DNA of 64,000 nucleotides from Glycomyces sp. TRM65418 (GTDB taxonomy: Bacteria > Actinomycetota > Actinomycetes > Mycobacteriales > Micromonosporaceae), in NCBI RefSeq assembly GCF_019710475.1, contig NZ_JAJFAX010000007.1, forward strand, positions 124,001 to 188,000, read 5' to 3'. The translations under genes were made by a program, and so were the position numbers. Below the pieces are notes generated by a model, which saw only the letters and a program-made list of their open reading frames with translations, had not been told where the DNA came from and ran no database searches. This document shows positions 38,575 to 47,161 of the stretch, piece after piece (the first letter of the stretch is position 1; every line of letters starts with the position of its first letter).

Positions 38575-39342
38575 ATGGCGACACCACAGACGGGGGCGGG
38601 CGACCCCAAACGAAGCCTGGAGCTGCTCTGGCGCGAATTCCGGCCGCAGCCGAGCAAGCCGGGGCCGAAGCCGAAGCTCACCGTCGACCGCATCGTGGAG
38701 GCCGCCATCACGGTGGCCGACCGCGAGGGCAGCTGCTTCGGGATGCGCAGCGTCTCCGCGGAGCTCGGCGTGGGCGCCATGACGATCTACCGGTACGTGC
38801 CCGGCAAGAAGGAGCTCATCGACCTCATGGTCGACCGGCTCTCGCGGATCGGCGACGACGCGCCCGACCTCGCGGCCATGGGCTGGCGCGCGGGCCTGGA
38901 GACGGTCGCCGAGAGCACCTGGGAGATCCTGGGGACGCATCCGTGGCTGCTGGAGATCAACCAGCGCCGGCCCGTGCTCGGACCCGACTCGCTACAGGGC
39001 TACGACTTCGTGCTCTCGGCCCTCGAAGGGCACGACCTGCCCGACCGCGAGGTGAACCTCATCGTCACCGCCCTCATGAACCTCGTCCAGGGCACCGCCC
39101 GGCAGTACCTCCTGCGCGACAGCGCGGACGAGGCGCCCGAGTCCGAGGAGGAGGAGTGGTGGAACGCGCAGGGCCCCTACCTGGAGCGCGCGGTCGCGTC
39201 AGGGCGCTACCGGCACATCGCCCGGTTCACGGACGAGCAGGCGTGGGACCTCACCGGGCACGACGCGATGCGCTACGCGGTCGACCGGTTCCTCGACGGG
39301 CTGGAGCCCCGCATGAAGGCCAGCCGCCGGGAGCCGGCCTGA
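38575..39342 (+). CDS. TetR-family regulator with TetR_C_1-type ligand domain
   Basis: 255 residues. The HTH is at about 38-85: LTVDRIVEAAITVADREGSC then MRSVSAELGVGAMTIYRYVPGKKELIDLMVDRL, the recognition-helix pattern of TetR proteins. The C-terminal domain (about 95-245) with its Trp-rich WEILGTHPWLLEINQRRP segment matches the tetracycline-repressor C-terminal group that often controls DrrAB exporters. It is divergent from the exporter, with a shared operator between. A ligand-induced release of exporter expression is expected. Its last 144 bp are overlapped by an ORF on the other strand. Confidence 0.93.
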   Translation: MATPQTGAGDPKRSLELLWREFRPQPSKPGPKPKLTVDRIVEAAITVADREGSCFGMRSVSAELGVGAMTIYRYVPGKKELIDLMVDRLSRIGDDAPDLAAMGWRAGLETVAESTWEILGTHPWLLEINQRRPVLGPDSLQGYDFVLSALEGHDLPDREVNLIVTALMNLVQGTARQYLLRDSADEAPESEEEEWWNAQGPYLERAVASGRYRHIARFTDEQAWDLTGHDAMRYAVDRFLDGLEPRMKASRREPA

Positions 39343-39846
39343 CCGGCGGGGCTCACCGTTCCGGCGCCGCGCCGCCTTGAGCTGCGCCTGCAGTTCGCCG
39401 TAGCTCGATTCGACCACGTCGGCGAGCACCACGTCGAGGTCCCAGTCGGCGTACTGGTCCCAGGCGCCCCTGAAGACGCCCCAGCCCGGGCCGCTCGTGT
39501 CGATCGCGAAGTCGGGACTGGCGGCGAGCACGACCCCCTGGGCCTGCTCGGTGTCGATGGTCGCCCATCGCCCGTCGGCGAAGCGGAAGGTGTACTCGCC
39601 GAACGTCCTCGTGTCGACCTCGTCGAGCGCCCCGAACGCGGGGTGCTCGATCGCCTCGACCGTGGCCCGGCGGAAGTCGTCCTCCGCGTCCTCCTCGCAC
39701 ACCAGCTCGTCCTCGAAACACAGGTCGTAACCCGGCTTGAGCGCGACCTCGGGCCCGCAGAACCGGAAGACCGACCGCTCGCCGATCTCCAGCGAGCGGT
39801 CCGTGTTGTACCACCAGATCCGCCACAGCGCACGCATCCGGCTCAC
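39199..39846 (-). CDS. Unknown protein overlapping tetR antisense
   Basis: 215 residues from the GTG at 39846 (ATG at 39837 possible). The first 165 residues look like a real cytoplasmic protein: RALWRIWWYNTDRSLEIGER, GPEVALKPGYDLCFEDELVCEED and a TFRFADGRWATIDTEQAQG strand pair. I recognise no family. The last 48 codons lie opposite the tetR end and read as Arg/Pro-rich filler, so the natural gene may end near 39350, with a lost stop. It lies 40 bp downstream of the DUF4253 gene and is probably in its operon. Confidence 0.6.
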   Translation of the reverse strand: MSRMRALWRIWWYNTDRSLEIGERSVFRFCGPEVALKPGYDLCFEDELVCEEDAEDDFRRATVEAIEHPAFGALDEVDTRTFGEYTFRFADGRWATIDTEQAQGVVLAASPDFAIDTSGPGWGVFRGAWDQYADWDLDVVLADVVESSYGELQAQLKAARRRNGEPRRSGRLPAAGLHAGLQPVEEPVDRVAHRVVPGEVPRLLVREPGDVPVAP

Positions 39847-39886
39847 GTCCGCGGCACCCGGCGGTGTGCGACCGGAGCCGCCGAGG

Positions 39887-41212
39887 CTACGTCCACCGGA
39901 AATACCATGCCTTCGATCTGATCATGTGCTCGGCGAGGTCCTCCAACGTGGGCACGCCTGAGTCGAGCAGGTCGGGGCAGTACGCGTAGGCCTCGCCCGC
40001 GATCGCCAGGGCCTCCTCGGCGCTGGGCGGATGCGGGACGTACAGCTCGATCACGTCGTAGGTCATGGCGACCAGCTCGGCCTCGAAGCGCCGGTGCCAG
40101 CTGCGGAGGACGGCCGCGTGCTCGGCGCCGTACAGCTCCCAGTTCGTCGAGCCCTTCCACGGGAACATGGCCGGGATCTTCCAGCCCGCGTCGGTGGCGA
40201 CGAGGCCGAGGATGCCGTGCGGCTCCTGCGGAGTGGCGAAGTCGGAGTCGCCGCGGCGGGACAGGATCGGGACGCCGCGGGCGGGCTCGCCCGCCTCGGA
40301 GCCCTTGTCGTGCAGCAGCTCGGCGGGGTCGATGTCCTCCGCGCGGGCGAGCTCGTCGTCGCCTTCGTGGATGATCGCCTCGCCGTTGTCGCGCCACTCC
40401 TCGGGCGCCCCCAGGAGCACGGGCATCCAGCCGGTCTCCTCGGCGGCCTGGCGGATGTCGAGCCACCAGCGCAGGGCCTCGGAGGCGCGGACGCCGAAGG
40501 CCCACATGGCGGTGTCGCCGCGGCGCACGAGCTGGTGCATCTTGGGGACGGCGAGACCGGCGGCGCGCAGGTCGGCGCGGGGCGACCCGGCGATGTCGAG
40601 GGACTCGTCGTCCTCCATGCGCGGCATCATCTCGTCGCGGCCGGTGGTCGGCGGACGGGGCGGCTCGGGCTTGTCCAGTGTGAGCAGTTCGCGGCGGGGC
40701 CGCTCGGGCACGAAGATCGCGGACTGCGGTGCGGGTTCGCCGAGCATCGGCTCGTCGGCTTCGGGCGCGGCGAGTCCGGGCCCGTCGTCGCCGGGATCGA
40801 TCTCGGCGTCGATCTCGGCCTCGGCTTCGTTCTCGGCCTCGTCCGGCCGGTCGTCGGGATCGGGCACTGCCGTGAGGACCGTGCCTGCGGGCTCGTCTTC
40901 GGGCTCCGGGCCGAGCGCGGGCACGAGTCTGAGGCCGCCGGTCACTGGCGCCTGGGTCGCGATGCTGTCCTCCTCCTCAGCGTCCGGCGAGGGGCCCGGG
41001 CTGTTCTCGGGGGCGGCATCGTCAAGGGCGCCAGAGGAGGCGACCGATTCGGGCGCGGCCTCGGGCTCGGAGGCAGGTTCGAGTTGGGCGGCGGGATCTG
41101 GCACTGAATCAGGTGTGTCCCGGCGCCCCAACAGACGCTGGAGGAGTCCCACAATGAACCATGATGCCCTGTCTCCCCCGGATGCGCCACGCCCACCCCC
41201 GGATCCGTCCAC
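39887..41212 (-). CDS. DUF4253 protein with long acidic N-terminus
   Basis: 441 residues. The C-terminal 100 residues are a DUF4253 domain: STNWELYGAEHAAVLRSWHRRFEAE, then TYDVIELYVPHPPSAEEALAIAGEAYAYCPDLL and the terminal KAWYFRWT, all typical. The first 190 residues are acidic, Pro/Glu/Asp-rich and probably disordered. DUF4253 is of unknown function, often near toxin-immunity-like loci. The GTG at 41212 has no clear ribosome site; a GTG at 41152 (VGLLQRLLG) is an equally possible start. Confidence 0.8.
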   Translation of the reverse strand: MDGSGGGRGASGGDRASWFIVGLLQRLLGRRDTPDSVPDPAAQLEPASEPEAAPESVASSGALDDAAPENSPGPSPDAEEEDSIATQAPVTGGLRLVPALGPEPEDEPAGTVLTAVPDPDDRPDEAENEAEAEIDAEIDPGDDGPGLAAPEADEPMLGEPAPQSAIFVPERPRRELLTLDKPEPPRPPTTGRDEMMPRMEDDESLDIAGSPRADLRAAGLAVPKMHQLVRRGDTAMWAFGVRASEALRWWLDIRQAAEETGWMPVLLGAPEEWRDNGEAIIHEGDDELARAEDIDPAELLHDKGSEAGEPARGVPILSRRGDSDFATPQEPHGILGLVATDAGWKIPAMFPWKGSTNWELYGAEHAAVLRSWHRRFEAELVAMTYDVIELYVPHPPSAEEALAIAGEAYAYCPDLLDSGVPTLEDLAEHMIRSKAWYFRWT

Positions 41213-41324
41213 AACTTTCGCGCGCGCTCATTCGTCGACGACCAAAGCAGGAGAGGGCGCACGGCATGGCGGCGGACCGCCGAGGGAGCGGCGGCGCGCG
41301 GCCCGGTGCGCAGTGCCGCTCGGC

Positions 41325-41429
41325 CTACCGCCGCCGGCGGCGGCGTCCTTTGCCGAAGAGGAGGCCGAAGAAGAAGGCGCAGGTCATGATGATGACCAGG
41401 ATGGCCAGGAGTTTGAACAGGATGCCCAT
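41325..41429 (-). CDS. 34-aa membrane peptide
   Basis: 34 residues: MGILFKLLAILVIIMTCAFF, then FGLLFGKG and six arginines. It is one hydrophobic helix with a polybasic cytoplasmic end. The ribosome site AGGAG lies 5 bp before the ATG. It follows the SGNH hydrolase by 31 bp in the same direction, so an operon is likely. I cannot name a family; short membrane peptides of this form can be small regulators or anchors. Confidence 0.6.
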   Translation of the reverse strand: MGILFKLLAILVIIMTCAFFFGLLFGKGRRRRRR

Positions 41430-41460
41430 GAGCGCTCCTATGCTCTCGTAGGGACGCGCA

Positions 41461-42222
41461 TCATTTCACCTTGGTCAGTTCGGGACGCTTGGGGTCCACG
41501 GTGTCGCCGCTGGACTTGCCGGTGAGGCGGCGCTTGACCCAGGGGGCCAGGTGCTTGCCGGCCCACTGGACGCCGTTCACCTCGCGCCGCACCCGCGCCA
41601 GGCTCGGCAGGGGCTCGGTCCAGGCGGGGTCGGGAGCGACGCCGAGCTCGGTGCACACGTTGTAGGCGACGCGCTGGTGCCCGTACGTGTTGAGGTGCAG
41701 GCGGTCCTCCGACCACAGCCTCGGGTCGTCGAAGGCGCGGTCCTCCCACAGGTCCACGAGGATCGCCTTGTGCCGCTTGGCGACGCGTTTGTACGCCTCG
41801 TTGGTGGCGATGAAGCGCCTGCGCAGCACCGCGATGCCGGGTATGTGCGGCGTGACGTCGGCGCAGGTGAAGAGGATGACCTCGGCGCCGGAGGCCTTGA
41901 GGAGCCGGACGACTTCGTGCGCGCGGGTCGAGAGCTGCACGGGGTTGAAGCCCGGGCGCAGCGCGTCGTTGGCGCCCGCGGCGAAGGAGACGAGGTCGGG
42001 GGCCTGCTTGATCGCGGGGACGACCTGTTCGTCGACGATGCGGTCGAAGAGCCGCCCGCGGATGGCGAGGTTGGCGTAGGCGAAGGCGGGCCACTCCTCG
42101 GCGGCGCGGAGGGCGAACAGGTCGGCCCAGCCTCGGTACCAGGTGCCGCCCGGGTCCGGGTCGCCGACTCCTTCGGTGAAACTGTCGCCGATGGCCACGA
42201 AACTCGAGTACTCCGCCGCCAT
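41461..42222 (-). CDS. SGNH/GDSL-family hydrolase
   Basis: A 253-residue hydrolase with the SGNH signature: block I FVAIGDSFTEGVGDP (nucleophile Ser14), the Gly block (LAIRGRLF), the Asn block SFAAGANDALRPG, and the catalytic Asp-x-x-His block SEDRLHLNTYGHQR. It lacks a signal peptide, so it should act inside the cell on an ester or acetyl substrate. I chose the ATG at 42222, which follows GGAGG and gives the usual start MAAEYSSFVAIGDS; a longer frame to 42294 has no merit. It is followed by the 34-aa membrane peptide. High confidence in family. Confidence 0.92.
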   Translation of the reverse strand: MAAEYSSFVAIGDSFTEGVGDPDPGGTWYRGWADLFALRAAEEWPAFAYANLAIRGRLFDRIVDEQVVPAIKQAPDLVSFAAGANDALRPGFNPVQLSTRAHEVVRLLKASGAEVILFTCADVTPHIPGIAVLRRRFIATNEAYKRVAKRHKAILVDLWEDRAFDDPRLWSEDRLHLNTYGHQRVAYNVCTELGVAPDPAWTEPLPSLARVRREVNGVQWAGKHLAPWVKRRLTGKSSGDTVDPKRPELTKVK

Positions 42223-42371
42223 TGCCCCCCACCTCCGTATTCGCCGTGCCGCCGTGGTCAGCCGCGCGGTCGTGACCGCGTAGGCGCTGACCATCGTGCC
42301 TCACGTAGATAACGATCGGATTTCGATCAGGTGGCGAGCACGGCCACAGGCGTCCAGGGCGGTCGGCGACG

Positions 42372-42409
42372 CCCAGGGGCCGAAGGCGAAACACCTTCGG
42401 CCCCTTGGG
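42372..42409. terminator. Hairpin terminator beyond GH42 gene
   Basis: CCCAGGGGCCGAAGG pairs with CCTTCGGCCCC-TTGGG (one bulged T), loop CGAAACA; a TTTT run follows on the plus strand. It lies between the GH42 gene end and the SGNH gene. Confidence 0.65.
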
Positions 42410-42514
42410 TTTTCACACGAACGCGAACGGAGGGTCCGGGCAGATCGGACCCCCTTGGGACTCCAATTGCAACCCTGTGTCGGAGGTCCGACAGTGGTCC
42501 GCGGTCGGATCCGG

Positions 42515-44482
42515 CTACGCGTGCTCGGGATGCACGACGACTTCGCCGGCGGGCACGTCGAACGTCGCCGCGGCGGTCTTGACCTTGGCGTCCTCGCCCG
42601 TGTGGTTGATGCAGAACAGCCAACTGCGGCCGTCCTCGTGGGCGCGGCGCACGACCTCGACGCCGACCGGGGCCTCGGCCACCGGCGACACGCCCGCGTC
42701 CGCGGCCGCGGCGGCCACGATCCGGTCGAGCGTGGCGGCGTCGGGGAACGTGGTCAGATAGTGCGCGGTCCCCTCGCCGAAGCGGTTGACCAGCCAGGCC
42801 GGCGTCGCCGTCGCGAGTTCGGCGTTCGCTCCGGTCCGAGGGGCGGTGGACGACGGGAGGACATAGGTGTCCCGGACCTCGGCGCCGGTGGACTCGGCCG
42901 CCTCGCTCCAGACCGTCCCGGTGCCGCCCGAGGCCAGCTCCACCGTCGCGTCGATGAGCGGGTGGAACTCCTCGGTGCGCACGCCGAGCACGTCGCGGAT
43001 CGCGCCGGGGTAGCCGCCGAGGTAGACCGTGTCGGTCTCGTCGGCGATCCCCGAGTACGGCGTCACCAGCACGGTGCCGCCGCCGTTCACGAACTGGCGC
43101 AGGTTCTCCGCGGCCCGGCGCGACATGAGGTAGATCGCGGGGACGACCACGAGCCGGTACTTCGAGAGGTCGCCTTCGGGCTCGGCGACGTCGGCGGTGA
43201 TCCCGGCGCGCCACAGGGCCGCGTAGTAGTCGTTGAACACGGCCTGCGCTTCGACGTCGGTGGTCGGGCGCGCCTCGTGCTCCTGGGCCCACCGGTTCGG
43301 GAAGTCCCACAGGATCGCGGCGTCGGCGCTCACCGTGGAGCCTTCGAGCTCGGCGAGGTCGCCGAGGCGCGCGCCCAGTTCGCAGACCTCGCGCCAGATC
43401 TTGGAGTCGGTGCCCGCGTGCGGGACCATCCCCGAGTGCCACTTCTCGGCGCCCTGCTTCGAGGCGCGCCATTGGAAGAACATGATCGCGTCCGCGCCGC
43501 GCGCGAAGTGCGCGAGCGAGTTGCGGAGCATCTCGCGCGGCGCCTTGGCGCGGTTGCGGCCCTGCCAGTTCACCGCGGAGGTGGAGTGCTCCATGAGGAT
43601 CCACGGCTTGCCGCCGCCGAGCGAGCGCGCGTAGTCGGCGGCGAAGGCGAGGTTGACGTGGGCGTCCTCGCCGACGAGGTAGTGGTCGGTCGAGACGACG
43701 TCGACGGCCTCGGCGAACTCCCACAGGTCGATGTCGGGGTGCGAGCCGGTCATGAAGTTCGTGGTCAACGGCTTGTCCGAGTGCTTGCGGATGATCTCGG
43801 CCTCGGCCCGGTAGTTCTGCAGGAGCCGCCAGGACGAGTAGCGCTTCCAGTCGAGGACCTGGCCCGGGTTCGGGATGGTCGGCGTCGGGAGCGGCGCGTA
43901 CACCTGGTCCCAGGAGGAGTAGGCCTGCGACCAGAACGCGGTCCCCCAGGCGGCGTTGAGCCCGTCGAGGTCGCCGTAGCGCTCGCGCAGCCAGACGCGG
44001 AACTTCGCGGTCGCGGCCTTGGAGTGGGAGCGCGCGTTGTGGCAGCCGTACTCGTTGTGGATATGCCAGAGGGCGAGGGCGGGGTGGCCGGCGTAGCGGC
44101 GGGCGATCTGCTCGGTGATCGCGAGGGCCTTGGCGAGGTAGACGTCCGAGGAGGGGTCGAAGCCCTGCCGGGAGCCGTGCGTGAGCTGGCGGCCCTCGGC
44201 GTCGACCATGACCGCTTCGGGGTAGGTCGCGGCGAACCACGGCGGCGGGGAGGCGGTGGGCGTGGCCAGGCAGGCATCGACGCCGTTGGCGGCGAGGAGG
44301 TCGAGGACCTCGTCGAACCACGCGAACTCGTAGCGGCCCTCTTCGGGCTCCAACAGGGCCCAGGAGAAGATGCCGACGCTGACGCGGTTGACGCCCGCCT
44401 CGCGCATGAGGCGCATGTCCTCGGCCCAGGTCTCGCGGGCCCACTGCTCGGGGTTGTAGTCACCGCCATAGACGATGGCCAT
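42515..44482 (-). CDS. GH42 beta-galactosidase
   Basis: A 655-residue cytoplasmic enzyme that hydrolyses terminal beta-galactosides. The N-terminal (beta/alpha)8 barrel begins YGGDYNPEQW; the acid/base Glu144 is in HIHNEYGCH and the nucleophile Glu297 in WILMEHSTSAVNW, both in the canonical GH42 context. The trimerisation and C-terminal beta domains follow to about 655, normal length. The ATG at 44482 sits behind GAAGGAG. A LacI-type palindrome is centred 55 bp upstream. No galactoside importer is adjacent. High confidence. Confidence 0.96.
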   Translation of the reverse strand: MAIVYGGDYNPEQWARETWAEDMRLMREAGVNRVSVGIFSWALLEPEEGRYEFAWFDEVLDLLAANGVDACLATPTASPPPWFAATYPEAVMVDAEGRQLTHGSRQGFDPSSDVYLAKALAITEQIARRYAGHPALALWHIHNEYGCHNARSHSKAATAKFRVWLRERYGDLDGLNAAWGTAFWSQAYSSWDQVYAPLPTPTIPNPGQVLDWKRYSSWRLLQNYRAEAEIIRKHSDKPLTTNFMTGSHPDIDLWEFAEAVDVVSTDHYLVGEDAHVNLAFAADYARSLGGGKPWILMEHSTSAVNWQGRNRAKAPREMLRNSLAHFARGADAIMFFQWRASKQGAEKWHSGMVPHAGTDSKIWREVCELGARLGDLAELEGSTVSADAAILWDFPNRWAQEHEARPTTDVEAQAVFNDYYAALWRAGITADVAEPEGDLSKYRLVVVPAIYLMSRRAAENLRQFVNGGGTVLVTPYSGIADETDTVYLGGYPGAIRDVLGVRTEEFHPLIDATVELASGGTGTVWSEAAESTGAEVRDTYVLPSSTAPRTGANAELATATPAWLVNRFGEGTAHYLTTFPDAATLDRIVAAAAADAGVSPVAEAPVGVEVVRRAHEDGRSWLFCINHTGEDAKVKTAAATFDVPAGEVVVHPEHA

Positions 44483-44531
44483 GGGGGAGCTCCTTCGCTC
44501 GGAGAGGATGGGGTGCGCCCCCAAGGCTACG

Positions 44532-44543
44532 GCAAGCGGTTGC
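44532..44543. promoter_or_regulatory. LacI-type operator of GH42 gene
   Basis: GCAAG-CG-GTTGC carries the central CG and inverted GCAA/TTGC arms typical of LacI-family sites, 50 bp ahead of the GH42 start. The rest of the 302-bp gap (44483-44784) shows nothing else. No LacI regulator is in the window. Confidence 0.6.
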
Positions 44544-44784
44544 TCGCATCAAGCCACCCGACCAGCTTTTTCACACCCTTGCATAAAGTGGCGACGGCGG
44601 CGAAACGCCACAACGCCGCCCAATGGGACCCAGAGGAACCGAGCCCGCCGTCGCGCCCGCCCACGAGCGCGGCGGGACGCCCGCCTCATGCCCGCGACAC
44701 GGTCGCGTACCCCTATGCCAGGGTGGTCGGCGGGGGTCGGCGAACGTCTGTTTCGCAGGCCGACGCCCGGAGACGCCCGGATCC

Positions 44785-45624
44785 CTACGCCGCCGCGTAC
44801 CAGCCGGCCGCGCCCGGTTCGACCCACCACGTGCGCTTGCGGCGCAGCTCGGCCACGAGGCCGTCCTGGATGAACGTCACCGAGTCGGCCGGGTGCACCG
44901 CCACGGCCCGCCCCCGGGCCCGGCGCACCTCGATGCGCACCTGCTTCCGGAAGCGGCCCACGGTCACCGGCACCGCCACCGCCACGTCGATCTTCCCGTC
45001 CGCCGGGTCGGGCTCGGCGAGCACCATGTCGTCCGCGGCCGCATAACCGTCGGCGTTCGCGACCACGCACGCGAGGAGGTGCTCGCTGCCGTCCGCGAGC
45101 ACCACGTCGTCGAGGTTGACCACCCCGCGCCACGGCCGGTCCCCGCCGCCCAGGCGCACGCCGTCGATGGCGATCCCGCCGCCGTCGTGGCGCATGAGGT
45201 CGGTCCGCCGCACCGACCCCTCGGCCACGGCCGCGGCGACCTCCGCCGGCTTCTCGGGCAGGCCCAGGCGCGTGACGATCCCGGGCACGCCGCTCAGCGG
45301 CAGCACCGCCAGCGCGGGCAGGTCCGGGATCGTGCGCGAGTCCGGCAGGCCCTCGGGGCGCTTGCCCGCGGCGGGGACCGCGTGCCGCACGAAGCGGGCC
45401 ACGACGGCGTTGACCTGCTCGTCCGTGTCCGCGGCGAGCACGATCCGCTCGTCCGGGTCCTCGAGGACGGTGTCGACCTCTTCGGGCTTCGAGGCCTCGG
45501 CGGTGCGCACGACCGCGCCCCGCGCCTTGAGCTCGTCCACCAGGTGCAGCGCCTGGGTGCGCGGCCCGGTGTTCGAGCAGTTCGACTCCACGAGTGTCAA
45601 CACGACGACCTTCACAGTCGTCAC
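44785..45624 (-). CDS. Diacylglycerol/lipid-kinase-like protein with degenerate motif
   Basis: 279 residues. The overall pattern follows the DAGK catalytic family: strand KVVVLTLVESNCSN, the helix LVDELKARGAVVRTAEASKPEEV, then LPALAVLPLSGVPGIVTRLGLPEKPAEVAA, aligned with the usual LPLGTGNDxAxxLGLP. Here the nucleotide-binding GTGN is replaced by SGVPG. A C-terminal beta-rich half ends WVEPGAAGWYAAA. A homologous protein next to purA is common in actinomycetes. The altered motif makes kinase activity doubtful. It is divergent from purA across a 117-bp gap. Confidence 0.6.
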   Translation of the reverse strand: MTTVKVVVLTLVESNCSNTGPRTQALHLVDELKARGAVVRTAEASKPEEVDTVLEDPDERIVLAADTDEQVNAVVARFVRHAVPAAGKRPEGLPDSRTIPDLPALAVLPLSGVPGIVTRLGLPEKPAEVAAAVAEGSVRRTDLMRHDGGGIAIDGVRLGGGDRPWRGVVNLDDVVLADGSEHLLACVVANADGYAAADDMVLAEPDPADGKIDVAVAVPVTVGRFRKQVRIEVRRARGRAVAVHPADSVTFIQDGLVAELRRKRTWWVEPGAAGWYAAA

Positions 45625-45741
45625 CTTACGGTGTGACGGGGGCCCGATTCATAGTGCTCAGGCCTGGTGAGACCCGGCTTGGTCGACTGCAAGTAGGCTT
45701 ACGAAGTAATCGGGTGATCAACTTCCCGGGAGGATGGGCAG

Positions 45742-47028
45742 ATGCCAGCGATCGCGGTCGTCGGAACGCAGTGGGGCGACGAAGGCAAGGGCAAGGTCAC
45801 CGACCTGCTCGGCGCCGAGATGGACTACGTCGTGCGCTATCAGGGCGGCAACAACGCCGGGCACACGGTCGTGACCCCTGACGGCACGAAGTACGCCATC
45901 CACCTGGTGCCCGTGGGCATCCTGACCCCGGGCGTGGTCCCGGTCATCGCCAACGGCGTGGTCGTGGACCCGAAGTTCCTCCTGGCGGAGCTCGACGAGC
46001 TGACCGCCGGCGGCGTGGACGTCTCGAACCTGAAGCTCTCGGCGGACGCGCACCTCATCATGCCCCACCACCGGGCCCTCGACCGCGTGGTCGAGCGCTA
46101 CCTGGGCGGGGCCCGCATCGGCACGACCGGGCGGGGCATCGGCCCGGCGTACGCCGACAAGGTGGCCCGCCAGGGCATTCGCGTGCAGGACCTGCTCGAC
46201 CCGAAGATCCTCTCCCAGAAGCTGGAGCAGATCCTCCGCGAGAAGAACCAGATCCTCGTGAAGGTCTACAACCGCAAGGCGATCGACCCGGCGGCCGTGG
46301 TCGAGGAGTACCTGGGGTACGCCGAGCGGCTGAAGCCGTACATCGCGGACACGCGCCTGATCCTGAACAAGGCGCTCGACGAGGGCAAGAACGTGCTCCT
46401 CGAAGGCGCGCAGGCGACGATGCTCGACGTGGACCACGGCACCTACCCGTTCGTGACCTCCTCGAACCCGACGACGGGCGGCGCGTGCGTCGGCACGGGC
46501 ATCGCGCCGAACAAGATCACGACCTCGATCGGCATCATCAAGGCCTACACGACCCGCGTCGGCTCGGGCCCGTTCCCGACGGAGCTGTTCGACGAGTTCG
46601 GGGAGTTCCTGCTCAAGAAGGGCGGCGAGTACGGCGTCACGACGGGCCGCCGCCGCCGCTGCGGCTGGTTCGACGCGGTGCTGGGCCGGTACGCGGTGCG
46701 GGTCAACGGGATCACGGACCTGTTCGTGACGAAGCTCGACGTGCTCTCGGAGCTGGAGCGGGTGCCGATCTGCGTGGCGTACGAAGTGGACGGTCAGCGC
46801 GTCGAGGAGATGCCGATGACGCAGACCGACGTGCACCACGCGAAGCCGATCTACGAGTACCACGACGGCTGGTTCGAGGACATCTCCGGCTGCCGCAAGT
46901 TCGACGAGCTGCCGGTGAACGCGCAGACGTACATCGAGCGCCTGGAGGAGCTCTGCGGCGCCCAGGTGAGCGTCGTCGGCGTCGGCCCGGGCCGCGACGA
47001 GAACATCATCCGCCACGGGATGATCTAG
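45742..47028 (+). CDS. purA: Adenylosuccinate synthetase PurA
   Basis: A 428-residue enzyme that joins IMP and aspartate with GTP to form adenylosuccinate, the first committed step to AMP. The P-loop-like start [19 protein letters not shown], the IMP loop [25 protein letters not shown], the central [13 protein letters not shown] and the C-terminal [14 protein letters not shown] are all intact. The length is normal. The ATG lies behind GGGAGGATGGGCAG. It is a single gene with a strong hairpin after it. High confidence. Confidence 0.98.
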   Translation: MPAIAVVGTQWGDEGKGKVTDLLGAEMDYVVRYQGGNNAGHTVVTPDGTKYAIHLVPVGILTPGVVPVIANGVVVDPKFLLAELDELTAGGVDVSNLKLSADAHLIMPHHRALDRVVERYLGGARIGTTGRGIGPAYADKVARQGIRVQDLLDPKILSQKLEQILREKNQILVKVYNRKAIDPAAVVEEYLGYAERLKPYIADTRLILNKALDEGKNVLLEGAQATMLDVDHGTYPFVTSSNPTTGGACVGTGIAPNKITTSIGIIKAYTTRVGSGPFPTELFDEFGEFLLKKGGEYGVTTGRRRRCGWFDAVLGRYAVRVNGITDLFVTKLDVLSELERVPICVAYEVDGQRVEEMPMTQTDVHHAKPIYEYHDGWFEDISGCRKFDELPVNAQTYIERLEELCGAQVSVVGVGPGRDENIIRHGMI

Positions 47029-47038
47029 CGACACGAGC

Positions 47039-47072
47039 GAAGCGAGGGGCGCCGGAAGGCGCCCCTCGCTTC
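47039..47072. terminator. Terminator after purA
   Basis: GAAGCGAGGGGCGCC-GGAA-GGCGCCCCTCGCTTC, perfect 15-bp stem, 10 bp after the purA stop; it can also serve the convergent GST-like gene. Confidence 0.85.
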
Positions 47073-47161
47073 GTCTCCGGACATCGACGGGTCGGCGGGG
47101 AAGCCGACTCGGGGCCGCTTCGCGAGACTTGGAGGGCCTTTCGCGAGGGGCCCGTCGTGGT

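Noticed and set aside
42296..45046. 916-codon plus-strand frame opposite the GH42 gene
   Set aside because: Low-complexity Arg/Gly/Val sequence typical of antisense frames in high-GC DNA; the opposite strand has intact catalytic residues.
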